Shown in pieces: positions 29,740-37,736 of a stretch of 54,887 bases of DNA (within the stretch, counting starts at the first letter, position 1; the number at the start of each line of letters is the position of its first letter). The position numbers and the translations under genes were made by a program. The DNA is from Azospirillum thermophilum (GTDB lineage: Bacteria; Pseudomonadota; Alphaproteobacteria; Azospirillales; Azospirillaceae): assembly GCF_003130795.1 (NCBI RefSeq), contig NZ_CP029360.1, positions 1-54,887 on the forward strand. Direction: 5' to 3'. Under the pieces are notes generated by a model. It saw only the letters and a list, made by a program, of their open reading frames with translations. It did no database searches and was not told the DNA's origin.

Positions 29740-29763
29740 AAAAAAGGCCGCCTGATGGCGGCC
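29740..29763 (-). terminator. Intrinsic terminator hairpin before holin
   Basis: Minus strand: GGCCGCC, loop ATCA, GGCGGCC, then TTTTTT; the run ends 18 bases before the holin start. Same design as at 47731 and 51449. Confidence 0.8.
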
Positions 29764-29787
29764 TAAGGATTGGAGTGTTGTCGCGGA

Positions 29788-30138
29788 TCAAGAGACGGGA
29801 TCAGGGGCCTGATCGGGAGGCGTGTAGGGCGCCGCCGGCTGGGGCGGGGTCTGGGGCTGTGGGAAGCTGATGCTGTCATCCAGAAGCAGCCGGGCCACCG
29901 CCGGGGGAAGCTCGATCGACAGCAGCAGTGCCGCCTTGGCGTCGCTATACAGCAGGCCGATGGCCGCCGCCGCGAACGCGGCATAGCGGTCGCGCTGGGA
30001 ATGGCCGATAGCCGCCATGGCGAGGCAGGCATAGAGCCAGTCGGGATCCGGCTTTCCCTCGACATCGAGGTGCCTCCCGAAGTGGAAATCGCGCTCGATG
30101 AGACGGATCAGCGCGCTGCAAAGATCAGGCGTCTGCAT
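29788..30138 (-). CDS. Hypothetical protein of the fibre-lysis interval
   Basis: 116 residues from ATG 30138 (AGGTG upstream). N-terminal DLCSALIRLIERDFHFGRHL, an Ala-rich helical middle (CLAMAAIGHSQRDRYAAFAA), then a Pro-rich C-terminus with repeated PQP/PPD. Overlaps the preceding gene by 14 bases. No family recognised. Confidence 0.6.
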   Translation of the reverse strand: MQTPDLCSALIRLIERDFHFGRHLDVEGKPDPDWLYACLAMAAIGHSQRDRYAAFAAAAIGLLYSDAKAALLLSIELPPAVARLLLDDSISFPQPQTPPQPAAPYTPPDQAPDPVS

Positions 30139-30361
30139 GTTTCACCTTCTGAGGTGCAGCCGGCCAGACGACGGCGGCCGGATTGGGGAAATCACGATTG
30201 ATGGCCCGCAGGGCCGCCCGGTAGGCCCGGTAGGCCTCGCGGCACTCGGCGGTGTATGGCGAGTCCGCGACCATCACATGATCGCAGTCGGCGAGGCGGC
30301 TGCGGGCCTCCGCCTGCACCTCATCCCATGTCGCGTCACGACCGGTGAACTTAACGCGCAT
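30125..30361 (-). CDS. Tail fibre assembly/chaperone-like protein
   Basis: 78 residues. C-terminal YRAYRAALRAINRDFPNPAA then VVWPAAPQ matches the common ending of phage tail fibre assembly and XkdW-like proteins (W/Y-RAALR-I..FP.P..V.WP). It sits right after the fibre genes. It probably helps fibre folding or attachment. Confidence 0.65.
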   Translation of the reverse strand: MRVKFTGRDATWDEVQAEARSRLADCDHVMVADSPYTAECREAYRAYRAALRAINRDFPNPAAVVWPAAPQKVKHADA

Positions 30362-30752
30362 GGATCAGTATCTCCCGCGTCAGGTAGGGCCAGGATTCCA
30401 CATGGATCGCGTAGCGGCCGGGGAAGATGGTCGAGAACTCCAGGGTGGGCTCGTCCATCTGGTATTGCAGGGCGCCGATCCGCACGATGGCGCCGGCCGG
30501 GATGCCGCGGATTGTTGCGGTGTCCAGCCCATCGGCCTGGATGCTGGTCTTGTCGGCCTCCAGGCCGTCCAGGATGGGGCGGGGGCGCGGCTCCCCGGTC
30601 GACGGGTCCACATACTCGCGGGCGGCGTCCAGCATGACGTCCCACAAGATGGCGTAGCCGGGGAAGGACAGTTCCGCGGTCGCCTCCGGGCCGCTGCAGG
30701 CCTGCCGGACGCGCCCGGTCGCGCGATCCCAGGCGGTATAGGAGCGCATCAT
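30351..30752 (-). CDS. Fibre-associated tail protein
   Basis: 133 residues from ATG 30752 (GAGGT upstream; ATG 30749 also possible, in TGATG overlap with the fibre stop). β-rich sequence: RSYTAWDRATGRVRQACSGP, GIPAGAIVRIGALQYQMDEP, FPGRYAIHVESWPYLTREIL. Position directly after the fibre suggests a fibre cap, adhesin or structural accessory. Confidence 0.6.
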   Translation of the reverse strand: MMRSYTAWDRATGRVRQACSGPEATAELSFPGYAILWDVMLDAAREYVDPSTGEPRPRPILDGLEADKTSIQADGLDTATIRGIPAGAIVRIGALQYQMDEPTLEFSTIFPGRYAIHVESWPYLTREILIHAR

Positions 30753-33700
30753 CGCTTGACCTCGATTGCGGTTGTGGAAACGTACGCGACTTGGCAGCCA
30801 AACGGGCTCATTCCGTTGTCCGCGCGCCGCGCCCATAGCTGGTAGGAGAAGCGCCCAGCCCCTTGGGTGTTATCCACGATGGAGAAGCACCAGGGCTTGG
30901 AAATGCCGGAGATCAGCGACCCGCCGCCAACGTCGGTGTCGGAGATCTGGCCGCCGAGCGGCGGGGTGAGGTCCACCCACCCCCATTGCTGGGAGTTGAA
31001 GTCGTAGTAGGCCCGCATCAAGCGGAACTCCAGCATCGGCACGCCGACGCGACCGCTCGGGTAGGTGACGCCATAGAGGATGTTCATGCAGCTTGCGATG
31101 AACAAGATAGGTTGCCCAACCGAGTCAATAATCGGCGTGTTGCCGACCGGCACCCACGCCGATGTCATCGTGTAGGTATTGCCGTCGTAGCCCGTCGTCG
31201 GGACCGTGACCGCGTTCCCTTCGATGGTGATGGTCTTCACCGTGGCCGTGCCAAGCTGGGCCGAGTCTGTGATCAGCGTGCCGGTCGACAGCTTCTCCGC
31301 CGTGACGGACCCGGCCGCGAGGTTCCCAGCCTGCACCGCGTTGGCCGCGATGGTGCCGGCGGTCACAGCGTTGGCGGCGATCTTTCCTGCCACCACCGAC
31401 CCGGCCGCCAGCTTGTCGGTGGTGATGCCGCCGTCCTCGATCAGCGTCGTCCCGCTCATCGGCACCACCTCGATGCCGCCGATTTCCAGCGTGCCGGCGG
31501 TGGTCTCGTGCAGCAGGCGGAATTGCCAGCGTGTCCCCCATTGCCCATCCACGTTGTCGACCACCGCCTCGAAGGTCACAAGCTGGTCCTTCGGGAGGTT
31601 CGAGCCGGTGAACTGGTAGGGGACGCCGTAGCCGGCCCAGGTCCCGGCGTTGGGGGCGCCCAGCAGGTTCCAGGCGACCGCCGGCTGGTGGAGCAGGAAG
31701 GAGGCCTTGCCCTGCCAGTCGGAGTGGATGTAGACCGACCAGCGCACCCGGTACTTCGATCCCGGCCGCACCGGGAAGAACTTGGTGAAGTAGTCCTTCG
31801 GCCCGCCGGTGGCGGCCAGATAGACGTATCCCTCGGTCCTCCACCACGTCTGCGGCGCGTAGTTGATCCCGTCACCCGGCGCCGGAACCCCCTGCGTCGA
31901 GTTGAACCACACCAGAGGGTCCCGGCAGGCGGGGTCCGGCGCCACGTTGTTGGCCGTGCCGACCAGGATGGACGAGGCCCGCACCGTCTCGGCCGCGATC
32001 AGGTTGCCGGTGATGCTGCCGGCGGCGAGCCGGTCGGCGTTGATGCTGCCGGCCGTCATGTGGCGGGTGGTGACCGAGCCGTCGACCAGCAGCGCGCCGT
32101 CCGTCTTCCGCGTCAGCTTGACCGCCGACAAGATGACAAACCCGCTGGCAACGTTCAGCGCGTCGGCGCCGAAGCGGAGCAGGACGGTCGAGCAGGTGGG
32201 GGGCGTCACGAAGGAGAGGCGGTTCCGCCCGGTCAGCAGTGTGCCGGTCGCCCCCTGCACCACCCCATCGGAGCGGGTGTAGGATGCCGCCCCCAGACCC
32301 GCGCCGGATGGGCTGTACTGCAGAACGTCGGCCCAAGGCCGCATGGTGTCGGCCGCCGCGGCGATTTCCAGCACGTATTCGGTCCCAGGGTCGACCGGAA
32401 TGGACCGCTGCAGATAGCTCAAGCGCTGGCCCTGCATGGAGGCGTAGTTGACATGAAAGGCCCGCGGAACGCCCATGCCGGCGACAATCGGGTGCGTGCC
32501 GTCGAGCGGCAGGTAACCCGGCCCCTGGGCGCTCCAGTAGGCGTCATCCTGGATGAAGGGGTCCGCGACAAGGTTGTTGGGCACCACCGCCAGCTTCGAG
32601 GCGGTGATGGAGCCAGCGGCGAGATGGGTTGCCTGGATCTGGCCGGCGGCCACCTTGTTTGCCGTCACGGCGTTGGCCGCCAGCTTGTCCGTGGTCACAG
32701 CGCCGGCCGCGATGGCGCCAGCCTGCACCGCTTCGGCCGCGATGTTGCCCGCCACGACCGCGTTGGCGGCCAGCTTGCCGGCCACCACGGCGCCCGCCGC
32801 CATGGTGTCGGCCGTCACGGCGCCCGCCGCCAGTTCGCGGGTGTTGATGGCGGCGGCGGCGACCTTGCCGGCCACCACGCTGTCCGCTGCCAGCTTGTCG
32901 GTCGTGACGGAGCCCTGGACCAGCAGGGAGGCGCCGGTGGCCCGCCGAAGCGTCAGGCGCCCCCAGAAGGTGGGGGAGGCGCTGCCGTTGTGCTCGACCA
33001 CGCACATGAAGAACATGCGCAGCGCCGTGGCCGGGACCGGGACTATCCCCTCGACAAAGGTCCATTGCGATTTCACGTCGGTGTAGCCGCCGAGCGCAAA
33101 GCCGAACCCATTCCCGCCGTTGGAGTCGGCGAAGGACAGCATCAGGCCGGCACGCTCCGGGGCGGTATTGAAAATCCACCCGGAGACGTAATAGGCCTCG
33201 CCGGCCGTGACGGGGAAGCTACGCCCCCAGGTCAGCGGGATGCGCGCGTGCCCTTGGACGCGCCACCGGCCGCCGGTCAGCGGATCGTTGGCGTTGTCCG
33301 GGGCTTCGCTTATCCAGGCGTCTTGGACCACCCATCCGTCGAGCGATCCCCCCTGAAAGTCGGGGTTGAGCAGCAGGTTGCTCGGGTCGGCGAGCACCAG
33401 GTTGCTGGCCGTCACGGACCCGGCGGCGATGGTGCCGGCCGTCACGGCCCCGGCCGCCAGCTTGCCGGCGGTGACGGATCCGGCCTGCAGTTCGCGGGCC
33501 GTCACCGCATTGGCCGCGATGGTGCCCGCCGTCACGGCGTCGGCCGCCAGTTTTCCAGCCACGACGGAGCCGGCCGCCAGCTTCTCAGCGGTCACGGCTC
33601 CGGCGGCGATCTTTCCCGCCACCACGGCCCCCGCAGCCAGCTTGTCCGTTGTCACGGCTGCGGCGAAGATCTTCTCGGCCGTCACCGCGCCATCGGTGAT

Positions 33701-35218
33701 CTGGGTTCCGACGATCTGGCCGGCCAGCTTGGCCGCCTGCAGGCTGGCGATCTGGTCGGACGAGAGCTGGCCCGTCACCTTACCGGCCGGGAGGCTGGCA
33801 ATCTGGTCCGGCGAGAGCTGGCCCGTCACGACGGCGGCGTTGACCGCGGCGATCTGGGCGGCCTGTAGCTGCCCCTGGACGTCGGCCGCTGGAACGCCGG
33901 TCACCCATTGGCCGCCGGTGTAGCGGTATGCCTTGCCGGCGACGAAGGCCTGCCGACCCTCGAAGTTCGCGGTGGCCGGCAGGGCGCCCAGGATCTCGAC
34001 CGGAGTGATGCCGGCGGCGAATTTCGCCAGGGTGACGGCGCTGTTCGATAGCTGGTCGCTGCCGATCTGGCCCGTCAGGTTTCCGGCGGAGGCGATGTCA
34101 GCCCACCTCGCCCCGTCCCAGGTGTAGAGACGTCCCTGGTAGCGCAGCGTCGTCACGCCGCCGCTGGGGGCCCCGCTGGGCAGGGTGGCGACGTCCTGGA
34201 TCGGCCGCAGGTCGGACGGGAAAGCCGACAGGTCGAGCGCTCCCGGCGTCACCTGCACGCCGGCCGAGAAGGCGCCCCGGTTGCCGGAGACATCGACCGA
34301 GCGCGCGAACAGCCACCGGGAAACCCCGCTGGCGAAGCCGGACAGCACGACAGCCGATCCCTTGGCGTCCTGCATGTAGACCGCAGCCGCGGCGTTGTTG
34401 GTCGCGGCCTGCCACCACTCCACCCTGTCCAGGTCAGGGGCGGTATCGTTGATCCAGGAGAGGAATATCGTCTGGAAGCCGACCTGGGCCTGGATCCCGG
34501 TCGGCGGATTGGGGGCGGAGGTGTCGCCGGCCGCTGCGATGGCGGATTCGTCCGACCACGCCGACACGCCAGCCGCCGTCCTGGCCCGCACCGACACGCC
34601 GTAGGTGTATCCGGGAACCACGGGGAGGCGATAGCCCAGGCCGCCGCCGGCCGAATAGGTGGTGCCGGTGGAGGCGTTTCCGGGCCAGCCGCTCGTCTGG
34701 CCAGAGCGCACCAGCACCTCGTAGGTGACGCCCGGAGCGGCGACGGCCGACCAGCTGACCAGCAGCGTGACGATCAGCGTCGCGTCCTGCGTTACATCGC
34801 GCTGTGTCGCCAATGCAAGGCCAGTCGGCGCGGGCACGGCGACACTGCCTGCGCCATAGCTGCCGTCTGGCTGCACTACCACCGGCCGGCCGGCGGCGTC
34901 GCTGGTCGGCGGCAACAGGGCATAGCGGCCGAGCAGGGTCGGGTAGACCCGCTGCTGCCCGGCGGGCCACACCACCCGAGCGCCGCCGTTGGACGAGTCA
35001 TAGACCGCCAGCACCTGCAGGCGGTCGGCCGCCACCAGGCGGACCCGCAGCAGCTCCGACGTCAGGCCGTCGTCACGGGCGACGATCGTCTCGTCGCCGA
35101 TCCCCATCCTGCTGGCGAACGTCCAGTAGGACGGCTCGGCGCCCTGCAGGATGATGTCGCCCTGATCACCGACCGTCGTGCTGATCTCGCTGACCCGATC
35201 CGGATAGACGAACGTCAT
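30749..35218 (-). CDS. Central tail fibre / host-recognition protein, modular
   Basis: 1489 residues from ATG 35218 (AGGAAAGG upstream). Order: N-terminal β-domain, two fibronectin-III-like domains (about 125-330), then GQL/QIASL repeats leading into GAVTAGKLAAGAV-type repeats (about 460-620). Three jelly-roll-like modules (about 622-755, 880-1038, 1093-1255) are separated by more such repeats (756-879, 1039-1092, 1256-1329), with a final C-terminal domain. The modules open with similar NNLVADPFI-type segments and end in LLVDGSVTT-type motifs, so they look like duplicated carbohydrate-binding cassettes. Confidence 0.85.
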   Translation of the reverse strand: MTFVYPDRVSEISTTVGDQGDIILQGAEPSYWTFASRMGIGDETIVARDDGLTSELLRVRLVAADRLQVLAVYDSSNGGARVVWPAGQQRVYPTLLGRYALLPPTSDAAGRPVVVQPDGSYGAGSVAVPAPTGLALATQRDVTQDATLIVTLLVSWSAVAAPGVTYEVLVRSGQTSGWPGNASTGTTYSAGGGLGYRLPVVPGYTYGVSVRARTAAGVSAWSDESAIAAAGDTSAPNPPTGIQAQVGFQTIFLSWINDTAPDLDRVEWWQAATNNAAAAVYMQDAKGSAVVLSGFASGVSRWLFARSVDVSGNRGAFSAGVQVTPGALDLSAFPSDLRPIQDVATLPSGAPSGGVTTLRYQGRLYTWDGARWADIASAGNLTGQIGSDQLSNSAVTLAKFAAGITPVEILGALPATANFEGRQAFVAGKAYRYTGGQWVTGVPAADVQGQLQAAQIAAVNAAVVTGQLSPDQIASLPAGKVTGQLSSDQIASLQAAKLAGQIVGTQITDGAVTAEKIFAAAVTTDKLAAGAVVAGKIAAGAVTAEKLAAGSVVAGKLAADAVTAGTIAANAVTARELQAGSVTAGKLAAGAVTAGTIAAGSVTASNLVLADPSNLLLNPDFQGGSLDGWVVQDAWISEAPDNANDPLTGGRWRVQGHARIPLTWGRSFPVTAGEAYYVSGWIFNTAPERAGLMLSFADSNGGNGFGFALGGYTDVKSQWTFVEGIVPVPATALRMFFMCVVEHNGSASPTFWGRLTLRRATGASLLVQGSVTTDKLAADSVVAGKVAAAAINTRELAAGAVTADTMAAGAVVAGKLAANAVVAGNIAAEAVQAGAIAAGAVTTDKLAANAVTANKVAAGQIQATHLAAGSITASKLAVVPNNLVADPFIQDDAYWSAQGPGYLPLDGTHPIVAGMGVPRAFHVNYASMQGQRLSYLQRSIPVDPGTEYVLEIAAAADTMRPWADVLQYSPSGAGLGAASYTRSDGVVQGATGTLLTGRNRLSFVTPPTCSTVLLRFGADALNVASGFVILSAVKLTRKTDGALLVDGSVTTRHMTAGSINADRLAAGSITGNLIAAETVRASSILVGTANNVAPDPACRDPLVWFNSTQGVPAPGDGINYAPQTWWRTEGYVYLAATGGPKDYFTKFFPVRPGSKYRVRWSVYIHSDWQGKASFLLHQPAVAWNLLGAPNAGTWAGYGVPYQFTGSNLPKDQLVTFEAVVDNVDGQWGTRWQFRLLHETTAGTLEIGGIEVVPMSGTTLIEDGGITTDKLAAGSVVAGKIAANAVTAGTIAANAVQAGNLAAGSVTAEKLSTGTLITDSAQLGTATVKTITIEGNAVTVPTTGYDGNTYTMTSAWVPVGNTPIIDSVGQPILFIASCMNILYGVTYPSGRVGVPMLEFRLMRAYYDFNSQQWGWVDLTPPLGGQISDTDVGGGSLISGISKPWCFSIVDNTQGAGRFSYQLWARRADNGMSPFGCQVAYVSTTAIEVKR

Positions 35219-36000
35219 CAGAAGCGCCTTTCCTTGATTTGGAAGGACTTGCTGAAGATCCCGAGGCGGGGCTCGTTGACGCCGCCGGTGTCCACCGGCT
35301 TGCCCCACACCGTGTAGTGCGCCAGGTTCGGCGCATGCGGCCGGGTCACCAGGAGGACGTCACCGGTCTTGCCCACCAAGCGCTCGACCTCGAGCGCCAC
35401 CGTGTCGCGCTCCTCGCGGGTCAGCTCGCCGAAGTCGGCCGACATGATGCGTCGGCGCACCCCGGCCCGGGCATACATCTGCCCGCCGGCACCGTCGCGC
35501 TCCTCGGCAGTGTCCTCCCACCGGGTGCTCCAGTTCGGCCGGAGGTTATGGGCGAAGCGGTGGAGCGGCATGATCACCAGCCGGCCGGCGCGTGAAACCT
35601 GGAGCGCCGGGTCGGTCAGCCGCACCTCCCAGTACCTCGCCGTCACCGTGGCGGGCAGCAGGTGGATGGCGTACCCGTGCGCGGGGTCGACGTAGGCGGT
35701 GCCCTGGTAGCTGTAGACCACGCCGGCGGAGAGATCCGGCGATGTCGCCGATGCCGACAGCTGCATGGTGGCCCCCGGCCCGGCGTTGACGATCAGCAAC
35801 ACCACGGCGTCGACGGCCAGGTGGGCGCCGAGGTCGGCGCGCAGCGCCAGCTCCGGCCCATCCTGCTGATGGACGCGGGCCACATGCTTGCCCTGCAAGC
35901 GGTCCACCCCGAGCGTCGCCGGTCCGGGATGGAGGGCGGTCAGCTGTGCGCCGTCGGCCAGGTTGATCCAGCCGACCCGCGCCGTCTTCTCGTTGTCCAT
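35218..36000 (-). CDS. Tail tip protein
   Basis: 260 residues from ATG 36000, TGATG overlap with the fibre gene. β-rich: WINLADGAQLTALHPGPATL near the start, ARYWEVRLTDPALQVSRAGR and LVIMPLHRFAHNLRPNWSTR in the middle, EERDTVALEVERLVGKTGDV and VNEPRLGIFSKSFQIKERRF at the end. It lies between the hub and fibre, as tail-tip proteins do. No family named with certainty. Confidence 0.65.
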   Translation of the reverse strand: MDNEKTARVGWINLADGAQLTALHPGPATLGVDRLQGKHVARVHQQDGPELALRADLGAHLAVDAVVLLIVNAGPGATMQLSASATSPDLSAGVVYSYQGTAYVDPAHGYAIHLLPATVTARYWEVRLTDPALQVSRAGRLVIMPLHRFAHNLRPNWSTRWEDTAEERDGAGGQMYARAGVRRRIMSADFGELTREERDTVALEVERLVGKTGDVLLVTRPHAPNLAHYTVWGKPVDTGGVNEPRLGIFSKSFQIKERRF

Positions 36001-36011
36001 ATTAGACCTCG

Positions 36012-37736
36012 TCAGACCTCGATCACGAGCTCGGTCCACTCGCCTTCCGATACCTCGGCCACCACCCCGACCTGGCCGGCCTCGAGACCGTAGTCGTCCC
36101 ACTGAATCACCACTTCGTCGCCGAGGTCGAAGTAGAAGGGAGGGGTGTCGGGCACGCAGCTGAAATGCGCCCGGTTGCCCAACCAGTGCGAGAGCTGCGC
36201 CTGCAGCACGGTTTCGCAGTCGACCTTGTGCGCGAGGCAGGTCTCAACGATCGCTGGATCCTGGGCGCGGAGGTGCAACAGGTCGCGGGTGGTCAGATCC
36301 TTGGCCTCGGCGGTCTCCTGGGCCCGGCCGAGCCAACGGCGCCGCTCGGGCCCTCCAACCGGATCGACTGCGCCGGGGGTATCGTCGCCTTTCAGCTGGC
36401 TCGATTGCTGCGGCGTCCAATTCCGATCGTAGCCGCCCCTGATCCGCCAGGGCGGCGGGTAGACGCCAGACGGCAGCTCTTTCGGCCGCAGGTCGATCAG
36501 CGTGCCGTCGGCTTTCGACAGCAGGCAGCGCGGCTGGCCGGTTGCCACCTTCCAGGCGCCGACCTGTAGCTGGCCGCGCCAGCTGAAGGAGCCCCAGCCG
36601 CCCGGCGCGAGCAGCCGCTGGATCAGCTCCAGGATGGTCGGCTCCTCCGAGTGCGACACATAGAGCTGCACCTCGCCCGGCCGGTCGGCGGCGAACCGGG
36701 CGAAGTGCACGGCCGACTTCCGCGCTGCCGGCAGACCGCCGCGGCGGAACGCCAGGTCCTCGATCACCTGGGCGGCGGTATTGAGGTAGACGCCGTCGAG
36801 TATGAGGCCGTCGAAGTCGCAGGTCACGTCGCCGACCGGCTCGGCGGAGAGGCTGAAGGTGGACGCGGTCAGGTCGACGGTGGGCACATCGGCCGGCAGA
36901 AGCGGCACGCCGGCGACCCGGACGGCCCGCAGGGCGCGCGATCTGCCGTCGTTCCACTGGTAGGTCGGCGGGTTGTTTCCGACACGAGTGGGCGTGACGT
37001 TGTTGCAGGCGCCATACCCGATCGGCTTTCGCCGGTTGGCGATGTCAGGCAGCGCCGTGTCCGGATAGGTCGCGGATTGCGCCGGCTTATCAAGCAGGTA
37101 GTCCCAATCCCTCAGTCTGACGCGCACGGTGTCATCGTCACCGGGCACCACATCCCTGGCAGTGCACTCGAACACGACCTCGGTCGAGCCGTCGGGCAGT
37201 GGCTGCCGCAGCTCCACCGGCCGGCCGTCGACCGCGACCCGGCGCAGCAGGCCGCTCCATTCCCCCTCCCGATTGTCGATCTCCAGGTCGCCGAGGCTGG
37301 CAGTCGCCCAGCCGCCGACCGTGCCGCCGTTGAGCAGCGAGCGCGAGAAGGTAGGCGTGCGCAAGCCGTCAACGAACTCCTGATGGTCGCGGTCGACGTA
37401 GGTCTGGGTGCCGAAGCGCAGCATGACGTCCCCAATGTCGAGGGTGATGCGGTCGCGGCGCGCCCCAAAGGGAGCCGCCGCGAAGGGAGAGGTGCCGAAC
37501 ATGACGTAGCCCTGGGCAGTGGCGAGAACGATGCGCCCAGCGGAGCGCGCCGGTGCCGGTGCCACCGCGGCCGGGACCGGCGGCTGCCAGACCGGGCGGC
37601 GACTGAAGCCTTTCAGGACGACGAGCGACGCGAGCTCCGGACGCGCCGGCGGCCGCGGCAGGCTGTCCAGGTCGATCGCCGTCGGCGCCGGCGCCGGCAG
37701 TGGCCGATCGTCGATCTGCACCAGGTAGAGCCGCAT
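36012..37736 (-). CDS. Tail hub/baseplate-like protein
   Basis: 574 residues from ATG 37736, TGATG overlap with the tape measure. The start region is Pro/Ala-rich. Then FGTQTYVDRDHQEFVDGLRT, TASLGDLEIDNREGEWSGLL and DVVPGDDDTVRVRLRDWDYL, a β-rich hub-like arrangement, and later QVIEDLAFRRGGLPAARKSA and DLGDEVVIQWDDYGLEAGQV. Following the tape measure it is the expected distal tail or hub protein; exact equivalence to gp27-like hubs is inference. Confidence 0.65.
   Translation of the reverse strand: MRLYLVQIDDRPLPAPAPTAIDLDSLPRPPARPELASLVVLKGFSRRPVWQPPVPAAVAPAPARSAGRIVLATAQGYVMFGTSPFAAAPFGARRDRITLDIGDVMLRFGTQTYVDRDHQEFVDGLRTPTFSRSLLNGGTVGGWATASLGDLEIDNREGEWSGLLRRVAVDGRPVELRQPLPDGSTEVVFECTARDVVPGDDDTVRVRLRDWDYLLDKPAQSATYPDTALPDIANRRKPIGYGACNNVTPTRVGNNPPTYQWNDGRSRALRAVRVAGVPLLPADVPTVDLTASTFSLSAEPVGDVTCDFDGLILDGVYLNTAAQVIEDLAFRRGGLPAARKSAVHFARFAADRPGEVQLYVSHSEEPTILELIQRLLAPGGWGSFSWRGQLQVGAWKVATGQPRCLLSKADGTLIDLRPKELPSGVYPPPWRIRGGYDRNWTPQQSSQLKGDDTPGAVDPVGGPERRRWLGRAQETAEAKDLTTRDLLHLRAQDPAIVETCLAHKVDCETVLQAQLSHWLGNRAHFSCVPDTPPFYFDLGDEVVIQWDDYGLEAGQVGVVAEVSEGEWTELVIEV

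Noticed and set aside
30863..33868. Open frame of 1001 codons on the plus strand opposite the fibre gene
   Set aside because: It arises from GC-rich, repetitive antisense DNA; composition is His/Arg/Gly/Gln-rich with no domain, and the minus strand encodes a coherent fibre.
30749..35218. CRISPR-like regular repeats
   Set aside because: The periodicity is of codons for GAVTAxKLAA repeats in one reading frame; no spacer-repeat structure.
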